Shown here one piece after another: positions 34,671 to 44,449 of a stretch of DNA of 64,000 bases. The DNA comes from Triticum aestivum (taxonomy: Eukaryota; Streptophyta; Magnoliopsida; Poales; Poaceae). The notes under the pieces are model-generated. The model searched no databases and was not told where the DNA came from. It saw only the letters and a program-made list of their open reading frames with translations. The first letter of the stretch is position 1, and each line of letters begins with the position of its first letter. The stretch covers positions 310,641,137-310,705,136 of the forward strand of contig NC_057802.1 in the NCBI RefSeq assembly GCF_018294505.1, read 5' to 3'. The position numbers and the translations under genes are program-made.

Positions 34671-36380
34671 ACAACTGTCATGTCAAATTTTGGAAAACTT
34701 TCAGGGGTCATTTAACCTTTTAAGACATTTAAGTGATTTTCTAGCCATTTAATGACCGTAATTGAAATTTGAACTACATGTACATGCAATAGCTAACCAT
34801 AACGGTTTGAAAACTCATATTTCGTGTACTTGTGTGCGATTTAATTCCATGTGCAGTAAATTGGAAGAAATTTTCAAACATATTGGTCTAACGGCTATGA
34901 CACAATTAAGCATGGAGTGACATGGCATTTTAATTCCAAAAAATAAAAAATGACCAGAAAAACATGAAACCTTGGTCGATGTAATGTCATGCCACCAAGA
35001 CGATGTGGTAAAGAAATTGGCATGTTTGATGAAAGTTTGGACACACACCCCTCACAAACCGGAGCAACTCACTAGAAGGCTCGTGGCCCCGAGAGGGAAC
35101 AATGCATGTCTGATGACGAACGGGAGATAGCTTCCTCTTACGGCCTTCAATTTTTTCTACGTCTAACGTGCACTACTACAACTGTAATGTGAAATTCTGG
35201 AAAATTCTAGGGGTAATTTCACCTTTTAAAGACATTTAAAATTATTTTCTAACCATTTGATGACCGTAATTCAAATTTGAACTAACTCTACATGCAACGC
35301 CTAACCAAAACGGTTTGAAAAATCATATCTGTGTACTTGTGTGCGAGTTAATTCCATGTGCAGTAAATTCGAAGGAATTTTCAAACATATTGGTCTCACG
35401 ACATGGACACATGCATACGTATGCATGGAGTGACATGGCATTTTAATTCCAAAAAATAAAAAAATGATCAGAAAACATGAAACCTTGGTTGATGTAATGT
35501 CATGCCACCAAGATGATGTGGTAAAGAAATTGGCATGTTTGACGAATGTTTGGACACACACCCCTCACAAACCGGAGCAACTCGCTAGAAGGTTCGTGGT
35601 TCCGAGAGGGAACAATGCGTGTTTGATGACGAACGGGAGATAACTTCCTCTTATGGCCTTCAATTTTTTTCCTACGTTTAACGTGCACTAATACAATTGT
35701 CATGAGAAAATTTGGAAAATTTCAGGGGTCATTTGACCTTTTAAAGACATTTAAGTGATTTTCTTACCATTTAATGACTGTAATTCAAATTTGAACTACA
35801 TCTACATGCAACGCCTAACCATAACGGTTTGAAAAATCATATTTTTGTGTACTTGTGTGTGAGTTAATTCCATGTGCAGTAAATTACAAGGAATTTTCAA
35901 ACATATTGGTCTCAAGGCATGGGCACATGCATGGAGTGCATGCCATGGCATTTTAATTCCAAAAAATTTAAAAATGATCAGAAAAACATGAAACCTTGCT
36001 TGATTTAATGACATGCCACCAAGATGATGTGGTAAAAAAATTGGCCTGTTTGATGAAATTTTGGACACACTCCCCTCACAAACCGGAGCAACTCACTAGA
36101 AGGTTCGTGGTTCCGAGAGGGAACAATGCATGTTTGATGACAGACGGAAGATAGCTTCCTCTTACGGCCTTCAATTTTTTTCCTACGTTTAACGTGCACT
36201 AATACAACTATCATGTGAAGATTTGGAAAATTTCAGGGGTCATTTGACCTTTTAAATACATTTAAGTGATTTTCTAACCATTTAATGACTGTAATTTAAA
36301 TTTGATCTACATCTACATGCAACGCCTAACCAAAACGGTTTGAAAAATCATATTTTTGTGTACTTGTGTGCGAGTTAAAA
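34671..36380. repeat. Tandem array, ~510-bp unit, about 3.3 copies
   Basis: Units start at ACAACTGTCATG (34671), 35178, 35693 and 36204, spacings 507, 515 and 511. Each unit contains TTTCAGGGGTCATTT-like, CATGCAACGCCTAACC and GAACAATGCATGT segments. Frames inside the units are shadows. Confidence 0.88.
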
Positions 36381-36751
36381 AATCATCAGACGATGTAAAT
36401 ATCTGGTGTTCAAAAAAGAAAATGTAAAGATCTGGCCAGACAACCGGCCCCACATGATTGGCACTCTATCTCGCGGCTCGAGGTTTGGTAGGTGATTGGC
36501 GGGGATCATTAATCAGACACGGTTCTGTATTGGAAACCGTAAGGTATTATGTTCACACACGGATTTTGCTGCGGTAATCGTGTGTAATTCAAGCTACAAT
36601 ACTCGTAAATTCCGACGACCGGCGTGTGTACTGTCCCCGTCGATCTAGATTCTGGCCGCCAATAAATACTACCTTGCTCACGTCGTCCCGCCTGCATTCT
36701 CATCTACATCCTCCCCTCGCTTGCCCTCTCTCTCTCTCTCAAATCTCTGCC

Positions 36752-37338
36752 ATGGCGCCACCGGTCTGCCCACGCGCCGATGAGGAGTCGCCGCCCCACG
36801 AGGACGCTCACTCGATTAGCAGCGACGAGGACCCCTACGCGCCGCCTAACGAGGATGTGCCGGACCCCCCAACTTTGGATTGGTTTTGGGGCCAGTACAA
36901 TCTTTGTCTGTGGAAGTCGCTGCCGCCAACTGAGAAAGCCAGGCAAGTGGCGTTCAAGTAGGAGATGGCGGAGGAGGAAGCCAAGTACCAGGCAGCCTGT
37001 GAAGCCCGTGATGCCGCCTGGAAAAAGGAGGCGGCGGAGCTTTGGGGGAGGTGTACCAAGACGGGTACTTAGCGAGGAAGGTCATAGGCATTGGGCGCCT
37101 CGTTGCTGCGTGGAGGTGGGCCGATAAGCTCCAGCGTGCCACCAACGAGGAGCTCTGGTGGGCGCCCAACAAAATGGCAAGATCGGCCACGCGCGTCCGC
37201 CAGCAAGAGGCAGATCGGTACGTCAAGCGCTGCGAGGCGGAGGAGTTGGAGTACTGCCTCCGCACTGGGAAGACGCCGCGCACCAGGGAGCTGCTGGCGA
37301 GGGGCTGCCGGAATACTGGCCCCAGGAGGGATTATTAG
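36752..37338 (+). pseudogene. CACTA-borne ORF, unrecognised, two breaks
   Basis: An AATAAATA at about 36661 and a CT-rich leader (36727-36740) precede the ATG at 36752. The frame (MAPPVCPRADEESPP, then LDWFWGQYNLCLWKSLPP) stops at TAG 36959-36961. It resumes EMAEEEAKYQAACEARDAAW, then shifts frame in the G run 37044-37048 to GEVYQDGYLARKVIGIGRL and runs to 37338 (RRDY stop). The product looks helical and basic at its end. The family is unknown to me. It is convergent with the ORF at 37670-38431. Confidence 0.45.
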
Positions 37339-37409
37339 TTTTAGTATTGTTCGTTTTCAATTTTATGCATTGTACCTAGTAGTTAAGAATCATCACGTAT
37401 ATGTGATGA

Positions 37410-37470
37410 TATTATATATATATATATATATATTCTGTGATGAACTAATGAACAATTAATATATATATAT
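37410..37470. repeat. TA microsatellites
   Basis: (TA)n tracts at about 37412-37433 and 37457-37470, downstream of the ORF ending at 37338. Confidence 0.85.
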
Positions 37471-37669
37471 ATTATGAATTCCATTTTCTATCTGTTTTTG
37501 TATATTAATTTGAATCTAGCTGTTATCATCCACATATACAGAATGGAAAGCGTATATACACACATTGAAACAGAGCAATACTATGATTGCTGTGAATACA
37601 TAGCTATCCACGTCGAAACGACTTTTCAAAATAAAACGCGTCCATGAGACCATGACCAGCAGCCCTTGT

Positions 37670-38431
37670 CTAGGGTAGCTGTTGGCTCTGCCTGAACTCG
37701 TGCAGGCGTTCGTCCAAGCGGTCGACACGCTCGCGGTACATCTGGAGCGTGATCTCGAGCTCCAAGTTGGCTATTTCATCGGAGATCACCAGCTCGAGGA
37801 TGTGACGGCCATGTTCCTCTACTGCGCCCAGGTGGACACCTGGGCCAAGGAGGCGGTCGAGCCTACGGACCAGCGCACTGGCATCCAGCGGGCCGCGGAC
37901 AAGGCGAATGGCGGCACCCATGCGAACGGCGCGGTGGGCGTCCTGTGCAAGTATGGTGTGGCTGGCCTCTGGTGCAAGTACGGCGTTGAGGGCCTCTGCC
38001 CACTCCTAGCGAGGAATGGGGGTACTGACGGGACGTGTACCCAGCTGCGATGCTGTGTCGACAGCAGGCAAGCGCCATTGGATCCACTCTTGCTGTTCGG
38101 CGCCCCGCGCCTCTCGCTTTGCGGCGCTCCAACGGTCTCACCATGCGGCGAGCCGTAGCCTATCGGTGCGGACGCGCCTAGCTTGCTCTGCGGCACGCCA
38201 TCGATCATGTTGTGCGGCGAGCTGCAGCCTATCGGCGCTGACATGCCTATCTTGATCCGCGGCACTCAAGCGCCATGCGCCAAAGGTCTACTCAACCCTA
38301 GCGATGACGCGCATCACGGCGTCATCCATCGCGTTGCCGGGGAGTGCCTCGGCCTCGACGGGCTGTGGCGCCTGCTCGTTTTCCTCGTCGACGAGGTTGA
38401 TGGCAGAGGCGGCGCTTTGGTAGGTTGGCAT
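37670..38431 (-). pseudogene. CACTA-borne ORF with helical end, three in-frame stops
   Basis: A 254-codon minus-strand frame from the ATG at 38431 (MPTYQSAASAINLVDEENEQ) to TAG at 37670. Three in-frame stops interrupt it. The last 80 codons are continuous (LVRRLDRLLGPGVHLGAV, LELEITLQMYRERVDRL) and look coiled-coil. No domain is recognised. Confidence 0.42.
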
Positions 38432-38832
38432 GCTTGGAAAAGGTGGATGTGCTACAGGCTGCGCTTGTCGCCTCCGTGCGTTGCGCGCCCCCTATGCGCA
38501 ATATAGCAGGGTGGCGGGAAACAGGTGAGGAAATGGCGGGAAAGGGTGGCGTGTTCATAAAACGCCATCAATTTATGGAAATTTAGCATAGATGGAACAT
38601 CGAGCTAGCACAAGAAGTAGATGATGATCAGATGAACACGGACCACACTAGGGAACCCGTCGGTGATGAATTCATCAATCCCAAACGGTTGAATACTAGC
38701 AAGCATTTGCCCACAACACACACGGCCTATTCCATCATAAACAGGTCGGATAGATCAACTGTATGCCACGTATCACACATTGTCAAAAAGTAATGCGGTA
38801 GAAAATAAAAAAATAAAAACAAGGACCTCGAG
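38432..38832. other. No recognisable feature
   Basis: AT-rich from 38560 on. Possible promoter side of the ORF starting at 38431, but no convincing TATA box. Confidence 0.35.
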
Positions 38833-38990
38833 GTTAAATTAGCTGAGGGAATGGGTCATTTCGGTCATTTGACCGAAATGACTCATCCTATCAGTTAATT
38901 TAACATCGACACAACTTCCCATCCAGTCACCCATCCGATGGCTGCTCCAGCCTGAGCACACTTAACTTGATAGTTTTCTTACATGAGCTA
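38833..38990 (-). ncRNA. 5S-rRNA-like segment plus 35-nt-arm hairpin, copy 2
   Basis: On the minus strand 38990-38914 reads AAGTTAAGTGTGCTCAGGC and GGATGGGTGACTGGATGGGAAG. This follows the 3' two-thirds of plant 5S rRNA, including the region of its internal Pol III control boxes. Nine bases further, arms 38904-38870 and 38867-38833 (35 nt each, five mismatches, loop of two) form a hairpin. A TTTTT run follows within about 20 bases. It may be a Pol III-derived repeat related to Cassandra-type or SINE3-type elements; transcription is inferred only. Confidence 0.55.
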
Positions 38991-39249
38991 CTGGTGGAAC
39001 AGCTAGTCCTTGTTGATAGGAATGCCTCTTCGCATCCTTATGGCGTATCTGGATGACCACCCGTCCCACATTGGCCAATAGATGTTGTGTAGAGAGACCA
39101 TATCACATACATCTTATTAGAAGCAATCGTCTGTGTTATTATCGGTCTTCGCACACATTTCTGATTACAGACCTGTTTGCCGCGTATCACACACATCTTG
39201 TTATATTGCATCGTTTCTGTTCTCTTGCCTAATCACAAGCAGTTCATCT

Positions 39250-39460
39250 GAGTGAACCGTATGCTGTACATCGCACACACCTTGATCGGGCTGACCGTTT
39301 CTTTTGTGTTGCCTAATCACAAACAGTTCATCCGAGTGAACCGTATGCTGTACATCGCACACACCTTCATCTGGCTGCCCGTTTCTTTTGTTCCTCCTCA
39401 TCGCAAACAGTTAATTGAGCTGAACCGTATGCCCCGCATCGCACACGCAACTAAAATCTG
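39250..39460. repeat. CACTA right subterminal repeats (~84 bp)
   Basis: GAACCGTATGCTGTACATCG starts copies at 39254, 39338 and (changed) 39422, spacing 84. It lies just inside the right end of the CACTA-like element. Confidence 0.7.
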
Positions 39461-39684
39461 AACCGTGTTTGATGCATCCTCCACCGCAAACGTTTTGCAC
39501 CTTTTTTGACGGTTATTTTACAACACCGTTTGCGATTATGGCATCGCACACAGTTTCATCGAAGGGTCTCTGATCATAGTGTCGCGTTAGCAGCAACCAG
39601 CGGTAGTGTGTGGGGTCCAAGTGTGGCTTGAACCAAACACTCACCTCATAGATTCTACGTGGTGTGGCCATGAACCAAACATCC

Positions 39685-39759
39685 ACATAGATTCCCGACG
39701 ACCGAGAAGGAGCAAGGAACCTCGCGGTAGAGCGTCTGCACTCATAATATTTTATATTA
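39685..39759 (+). repeat. Composite repeat X, copy C (plus), second part
   Basis: Resumes with ACATAGATTCCCGACGACC after the nested elements and matches 41605-41680, ending at a Stowaway insertion. Confidence 0.75.
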
Positions 39760-40038
39760 CTCCCTCCGTCCAGGTGAATAAGTCATCTTTGGTTGTGCAC
39801 CGTGACCAAGAAGGAGGGAAAAACAAGAGAACTTAATGTTTATTTGCTAATTAATAGCATTGCAACCACTGCATGTCGTGTTTGGTAGTCTCGAGTCATT
39901 GAAGACATGCACACCCACATCTCTTATTGGTTGATATGTCAAGAAACAAGAAACGAGGTGGGAGTTAATGCACCGCGCCTAAGTGTTTTGGGATTATTTG
40001 GTTTTCGTAAAATGACTTATACACCTAGACAGAGGGAG
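39760..40038. mobile_element. Stowaway MITE
   Basis: 279 bases flanked by TA (39758-39759, 40039-40040). Ends CTCCCTCCGTCCAGGTG and CACCTAGACAGAGGGAG are inverted repeats. Confidence 0.88.
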
Positions 40039-40430
40039 TACCTTGCTCATGCAAATATTAAATGCTTAGAGCCAACCTAATAGCCATTCTAAGAGCCAAC
40101 CTATTATATGAGTATTTTTATGATGACTCTAAGTGAGATGGTATCTCCTTATAGCCAACAGCCGTCTACATTGGAGCACTCCGGCAAGGCCTAGAGGTTA
40201 ATTTGAGAACAAGTACCTCGAGGTTAATTTGACAGACATGACTTATAAGTTGACAGAGGTCATATGACCTTTTTGGAAACATGTCGTAAAGTAACGCGAC
40301 AGACCTTCTTTCAAGTCAATTAGCTTGTGTTCAAAAAATAAAAAATTATTAAAAAGTAACACAATAGACCTTCAATTAACATGTGTTCAAAAACACAAAA
40401 AATGTGAAAAATTACAAAACCAATACCTCA

Positions 40431-40590
40431 ATATTAACTAGACAGATGGGTCACTACAAAGTTTTATTATAAACCTTTGCAGTGACCCGTTAGTCTAGTT
40501 AATATCGGGTACACTTCCCATCCGGTCACCCATCTCATGACTACTCCAGCCTCAGCACAGTTAACTTGGGTGTTCTGTTAGATGGGCTAT
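40431..40590 (-). ncRNA. 5S-rRNA-like segment plus 35-nt-arm hairpin, copy 1
   Basis: Minus strand 40590-40513 reads CCCATC, AGAAC, AAGTTAACTGTGCTGAGGC and GATGGGTGACCGGATGGGAAG, closely following plant 5S rRNA. Seven bases on, arms 40505-40471 and 40465-40431 (35 nt each, about five mismatches, five-base loop) form a hairpin, followed by T-rich sequence. The arm length equals that at 38833-38904, although the loop-proximal bases differ. Flanking sequence on the 5S side (GGCGTATC...GATGAC, TTGTTGATA) is also shared. Confidence 0.55.
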
Positions 40591-40899
40591 CGGTAGGAAA
40601 GTTGGTCCTTGTTGATATAGGATGCCTCTTCGTATCATTTATGGCGTATCAGGATGACTACCTGGTGCCGCCCAATAGCCAATGCCACGTCCCCTGCGAA
40701 TGTAGAAGCTTCCCTCCCTCGTCTAGCTGGTTCGCGCATTTTCCCCTGTTTCTTGCCGCCTGCCCACCTATAGAACCGCCTCGCACTGGCCAATTCCTCT
40801 CCAAACACCTAGGGAGGCGGTTGAACCGAACAAGTATAACTTGTTTCTAGTGGGTACATTGACGTGGCATCGAAAGGGTGTGATAGCTGACTCTGGCAA
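40591..40899. other. Shared flank of the 5S-like module and MITE remnant
   Basis: 40591-40670 matches 38991-39060. The rest is unrecognised apart from a MITE-like end GGTTGAACCGAACAAG (about 40812). Confidence 0.35.
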
Positions 40900-42165
40900 A
40901 ATAATTAACTACCATGTTGGCATCGTAAAGCAAAAGCTTCTCCTCGTCCTGCAAGCCACCGCGCGCGCGTGAGCGGCAGAAGGGGTCGTACTACTAGTAC
41001 TACCTCCGTCCTGGTTTATAGGTCCCCTTTGTAGTTTGTGCCAAATTTTGACCAAAGATTTAACTAACAAAATGCTAATGCATGTCAACAAAAATTATAT
41101 CCTTGGACTCGTATTTGAACATAGTTTTCAATGATATAATTTTTTGTGACATGCATGAACATTTTGTTAGTTCAATCTATGATAGTAAGCAAAGCTTCTC
41201 CTCATTTGCGAGTAGACCAGACACATCAAAAGTAATGCATTAGTCTCCAAAAAGGGTTGACCATGTCCATGGCTACCATCCCGTGCTCCGTCATTCAGTG
41301 TGTGCTTCTCGTTGTTTTGCGAGTTGACGGGACACTTCAAAGTTAATACGTATTTAGTACTCTCTCCAAAAAGGGCCGACCATGTCTATGGCTACCATCC
41401 CGTGCTCCGTCGTTGAGTACGTGCACTATTCATGTGCCATCGAGGAGGAAAAATATTGCGTAGTACTAGGTACCATTGTAGTGCACGACTCACTTACGCA
41501 CTGCTTATCTCCATTTTCTTGCATGACACATGCACCTTGATGCTAGATGTCCCGCGTGTTGGCAAAAGGATGAACAAAGCTCACGTAAAAAAAGAGTGGA
41601 AGAACATAGATTCCCGAAGACCGAGAAGGAGCAAGGAACCTCGTGGTGGAGCGTTTGCACTCATAATATTTTATATTATTCAGCGATATAAAATCAACCA
41701 ATCATCTCCACAGTAGACCGGAAGAGTACGAAAACACGGCAGCCTAGTGTAGTTACATCATACTGTGCATGGGCAACCCACGCTATCACCATATTTCTTG
41801 GCCTCCGTGCGACACCTAGCTCTAGTAATCCACCAGCCCGTATTGCTTCTCGCTCCTCATCTCTCTCAAAGTGCGGCGGGCTGGCGTTTTTGCCGTCTAT
41901 TGAGGTCGGTTAACTCATCACATGTTAGCGCCATGCCAAGAGCATTCTAAAAAAATACTGTACTCTATTGTTATGCCAAGAAGAGGAAGCGCTTTGACCG
42001 ACGGACCAAATGAGACAGGCGTGCCATGCCGTGAGTGGGTCCAGTTTCTCGTTTTGAACTTGTTTAGTGTAGTAGTAACACTTGTTTTTGATTTTTGATT
42101 CAGTTGTTGTGCTGCTACCGTCCAATATTCGCGTGTGGTTGTTTCTAGAATAAAAAAATGAGGTA
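40900..42165 (+). repeat. Composite repeat X, copy D (plus)
   Basis: Opposite orientation to copies A and B. Contains GAGTTGACGGGACACTTCAAAG, an internal near-duplication (41240-41310 and 41350-41405), the unfilled site GAAGAACATAGATTCCC (about 41604), and ends at a Stowaway element at 42166. A partial Stowaway lies inside at about 41000-41195. Confidence 0.68.
41000..41195. mobile_element. Stowaway-like MITE, one end degenerate
   Basis: Starts CTACCTCCGTCCTGGTTTAT after TA. The interior has two TTTTGTTAG-type segments in opposite sense. The expected GGAGG end on the right is missing, so it is truncated or diverged. Confidence 0.55.
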
Positions 42166-42500
42166 CTCCCTCCTTTCCAGTTCATAGGGCTCATCTCAAA
42201 AAGTTTGTTTTTCCGTTTTATAACTCTCAATTCTACTACTTACCATCACATGTTCAGATTTCAAGGTGTATTAAATCACTGCAAGCAAGGATTAAGAAAA
42301 AACTCACCAATGCATGTAGAAGTTCTTGGTCATTAAGTGGTCATGCATGCATGTGGTGTAATTAATGCATTCGTTTACACAAATTTTTGAGAAAAACGAG
42401 AGTAGTACTTTTGCAAACTACTGAATAATTTCCACCATTCATCATCTACCTTGGTTGAAGAGATTTTCAAATTAATCCCTATAAACCAGAAAGGAGGGAG
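42166..42500. mobile_element. Stowaway MITE
   Basis: 335 bases flanked by TA (42164-42165, 42501-42502). Ends CTCCCTCCTTTCCAG and CAGAAAGGAGGGAG are inverted repeats. Confidence 0.88.
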
Positions 42501-44449
42501 TAGTACTTATTGTGGGAAAGGTGAAGTAATGGTTGCTTCGCCCGAGCAACTTATTACTCTGGGAATATGGGAGTACCAGCGGATTGTCGAACAGAGAAAT
42601 GATGGTTGCTTCATCCGAGCAAATTACTGTGGCGAAGGTGGTGTTCTATGATTTGACTGCTCACTAGTCATTACTACTGCGGTGCAACGACCGGGGTGAA
42701 TCTTTCCCTGCAGTTGTGCACTCAATATTGCTACATGGCAGGTGGAGCCGGATGAAGGATGTCCCACATGTCGGCGAAACGAAGTTGAATTTTTTCTGGC
42801 ATTGCTATCGATCCTTCAGGATTTGTTTATATGTAAGCATAATTTTAATGAAATTGTACTGTGATGCTATGAAGGTTTCGACTTTGGTTCCCGCAGAAAA
42901 AAAAAGGTTTCAACTTAGGATTCATGTGTCCTCTTGCCTCAAGATTATCTCGTTACAACACTCCATCAAATACAAATGAAACTACCATGGCTGCTAATGC
43001 ATCTCAATGGTTCGCAGATCAGCGCCAATATTCACATCACAACTGAAGACAAAGTTGTGAGAAGGTGTACAAATAAAGAAAAATATATAATTGATCAATG
43101 TTGTTCGTAGGCATGGCTCCATTTCCTGGGCACAGTGTTCATTGGTTGGCAGCTAGTTTCACCCAGCTCTGTAGCCAAAAAAGAGGTGTATGGACACCAC
43201 AATCCGATCATTTTTTGCAGCTCCACTAAAATCGAGCTAACCATCCCTGTTTGCAAAGATATCCAGTTAGTGTGATTACAATAATAGTGGAACTAGATGA
43301 TGAAACATAACACACACAAATAGAAGCCGATCACCTCTGCGATCTCTCTTTAGAACTAACTACTTATTGGAGAAGATTAGGCACGGAGTTGGATGAGGAG
43401 GATAGCAAAACCAATCTCCCTTTCTGTAGTCCCACATAAATGTAAAAACGTTGCCCGTGTGACATTTTTGCTGAACTGCACAAAACACTCTTAAGAAAAA
43501 AGTTATTTGTGTAGTTCACCAAAAGGTCGCAATAGCAACGAGGTGAAATGGACAGCCCTGTTTGCAAAAGGAGGTAGAAAGGAAACAATTATTGCCCAAT
43601 AACACGAGTTGAAGACACATACGCTGACAAAAAATAAGCATATTCCATGTAATAAGGGAAAGATGGCAGCATGGTGGTTTATGGAAAATGGTTTGAGGAC
43701 GAGATTGCAAGATGGAAAGTACGTCGGCCGAGATACGTTTTAAGAAAACAACTAAAGAAGATCCACGTGCAGGATTTTCCACATGCAGCAACGTGGGAAG
43801 ATGGGCAGTGGAGCAAGGCCGGTGGAAGCTGTACCTGAGGGTCGTCGGGATGAAACTAGGAGGGTGCCGGCGGCCGAGATCTGCCCATACTACGGCAACA
43901 AGCAAGTAGTGAAGGCCCTGCGTCGCCGGAGCTTGGTCAGAGAGAACGGCGGGTACAACAGATCAGGACGTGCTGCCTCAACGCCGTCAAACAGAGAAAT
44001 GATGCACATCCTCCCTTTTCGCCGGCGGATGGGATGCGTCCGGATCAATGAACAATGGTGAGAGAGAGAGGCCATCGCCGCCTTGTATAAGATAGTGTGA
44101 CGAGAGACAAACCCCGGCAGGCACGCTCTGTTGTATATAGTGGAGCGGATTTTTCCATTTTCCCCACGACAATCATTTTATATTCTGTACGTGCCATTGA
44201 GGAATATATAACTTTATTTAATACTAACGCGTAAAGTCGAACTTTGTTCTGTCTACGCGTGGTACATGACCCTCCTTCGAGTAAACAACCGCTACACGCG
44301 TCAAATTATCACGTGGGTTGCCTTTTCATACAGAAACGAACTCCACCGTGTACCCGCGCGGGTGTGGCTGGGAACGAGACGTGAGTACGTGCGTCCTGCG
44401 TGCACCTCTTCATTAGGTGCAGGTGGGTGTGAGAGAGATGGTTTGTGCG
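42501..44449. other. Unrecognised low-copy-looking sequence
   Basis: A short direct repeat, GAAGTAATGGTTGCTTCGCC and ATGATGGTTGCTTCATCC, lies at 42525-42625. Open frames (minus 43516-43905; plus 43783-44061) overlap each other and show no domain. GC content rises at 43780-44060. This could be the 5' end of an unknown gene or a captured fragment. Confidence 0.3.

Larger units (their letters stand above)
24573..39608. mobile_element. CACTA-like DNA transposon with nested Gypsy element
   Basis: The left end is CACTGGTGTGCC and the right end AGCGGTAGTG, both flanked by TGT (24570-24572, 39609-39611). Short tandem motifs lie inside both ends (31171-31400; 39250-39460), as is usual for CACTA elements. 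A Gypsy element sits 96 bases from the left end. The body (31074-39608) carries several broken gene-like ORFs but no TnpD-type transposase that I can see, so it is probably non-autonomous. The two terminal sequences match each other poorly beyond CACT, which is a weakness of this call. Confidence 0.55.
24201..39684. mobile_element. MITE-like element split by a CACTA insertion
   Basis: Own sequence is 24201-24572 plus 39609-39684 (about 450 bp). Ends GGGCCTGTTTGGTTT and AACCAAACATCC are loose inverted repeats, and TTGCCACACTTGTGG-like motifs recur inside. Bounded by ACATA. Class not assigned; possibly hAT- or Mutator-related. Confidence 0.6.

Noticed and set aside
34815..36214. Repeated ORFs starting MCVQTFVKHANFF
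   Set aside because: They recur once per unit of the 510-bp array and are by-products of it.
38911..38990. Functional 5S rRNA gene
   Set aside because: The first third is missing and the rest diverges; a derived repeat is more likely.
42451..42651. Short ORF with repeated FIRANY/SPEQL-like ends
   Set aside because: It spans a Stowaway end and a short direct repeat.
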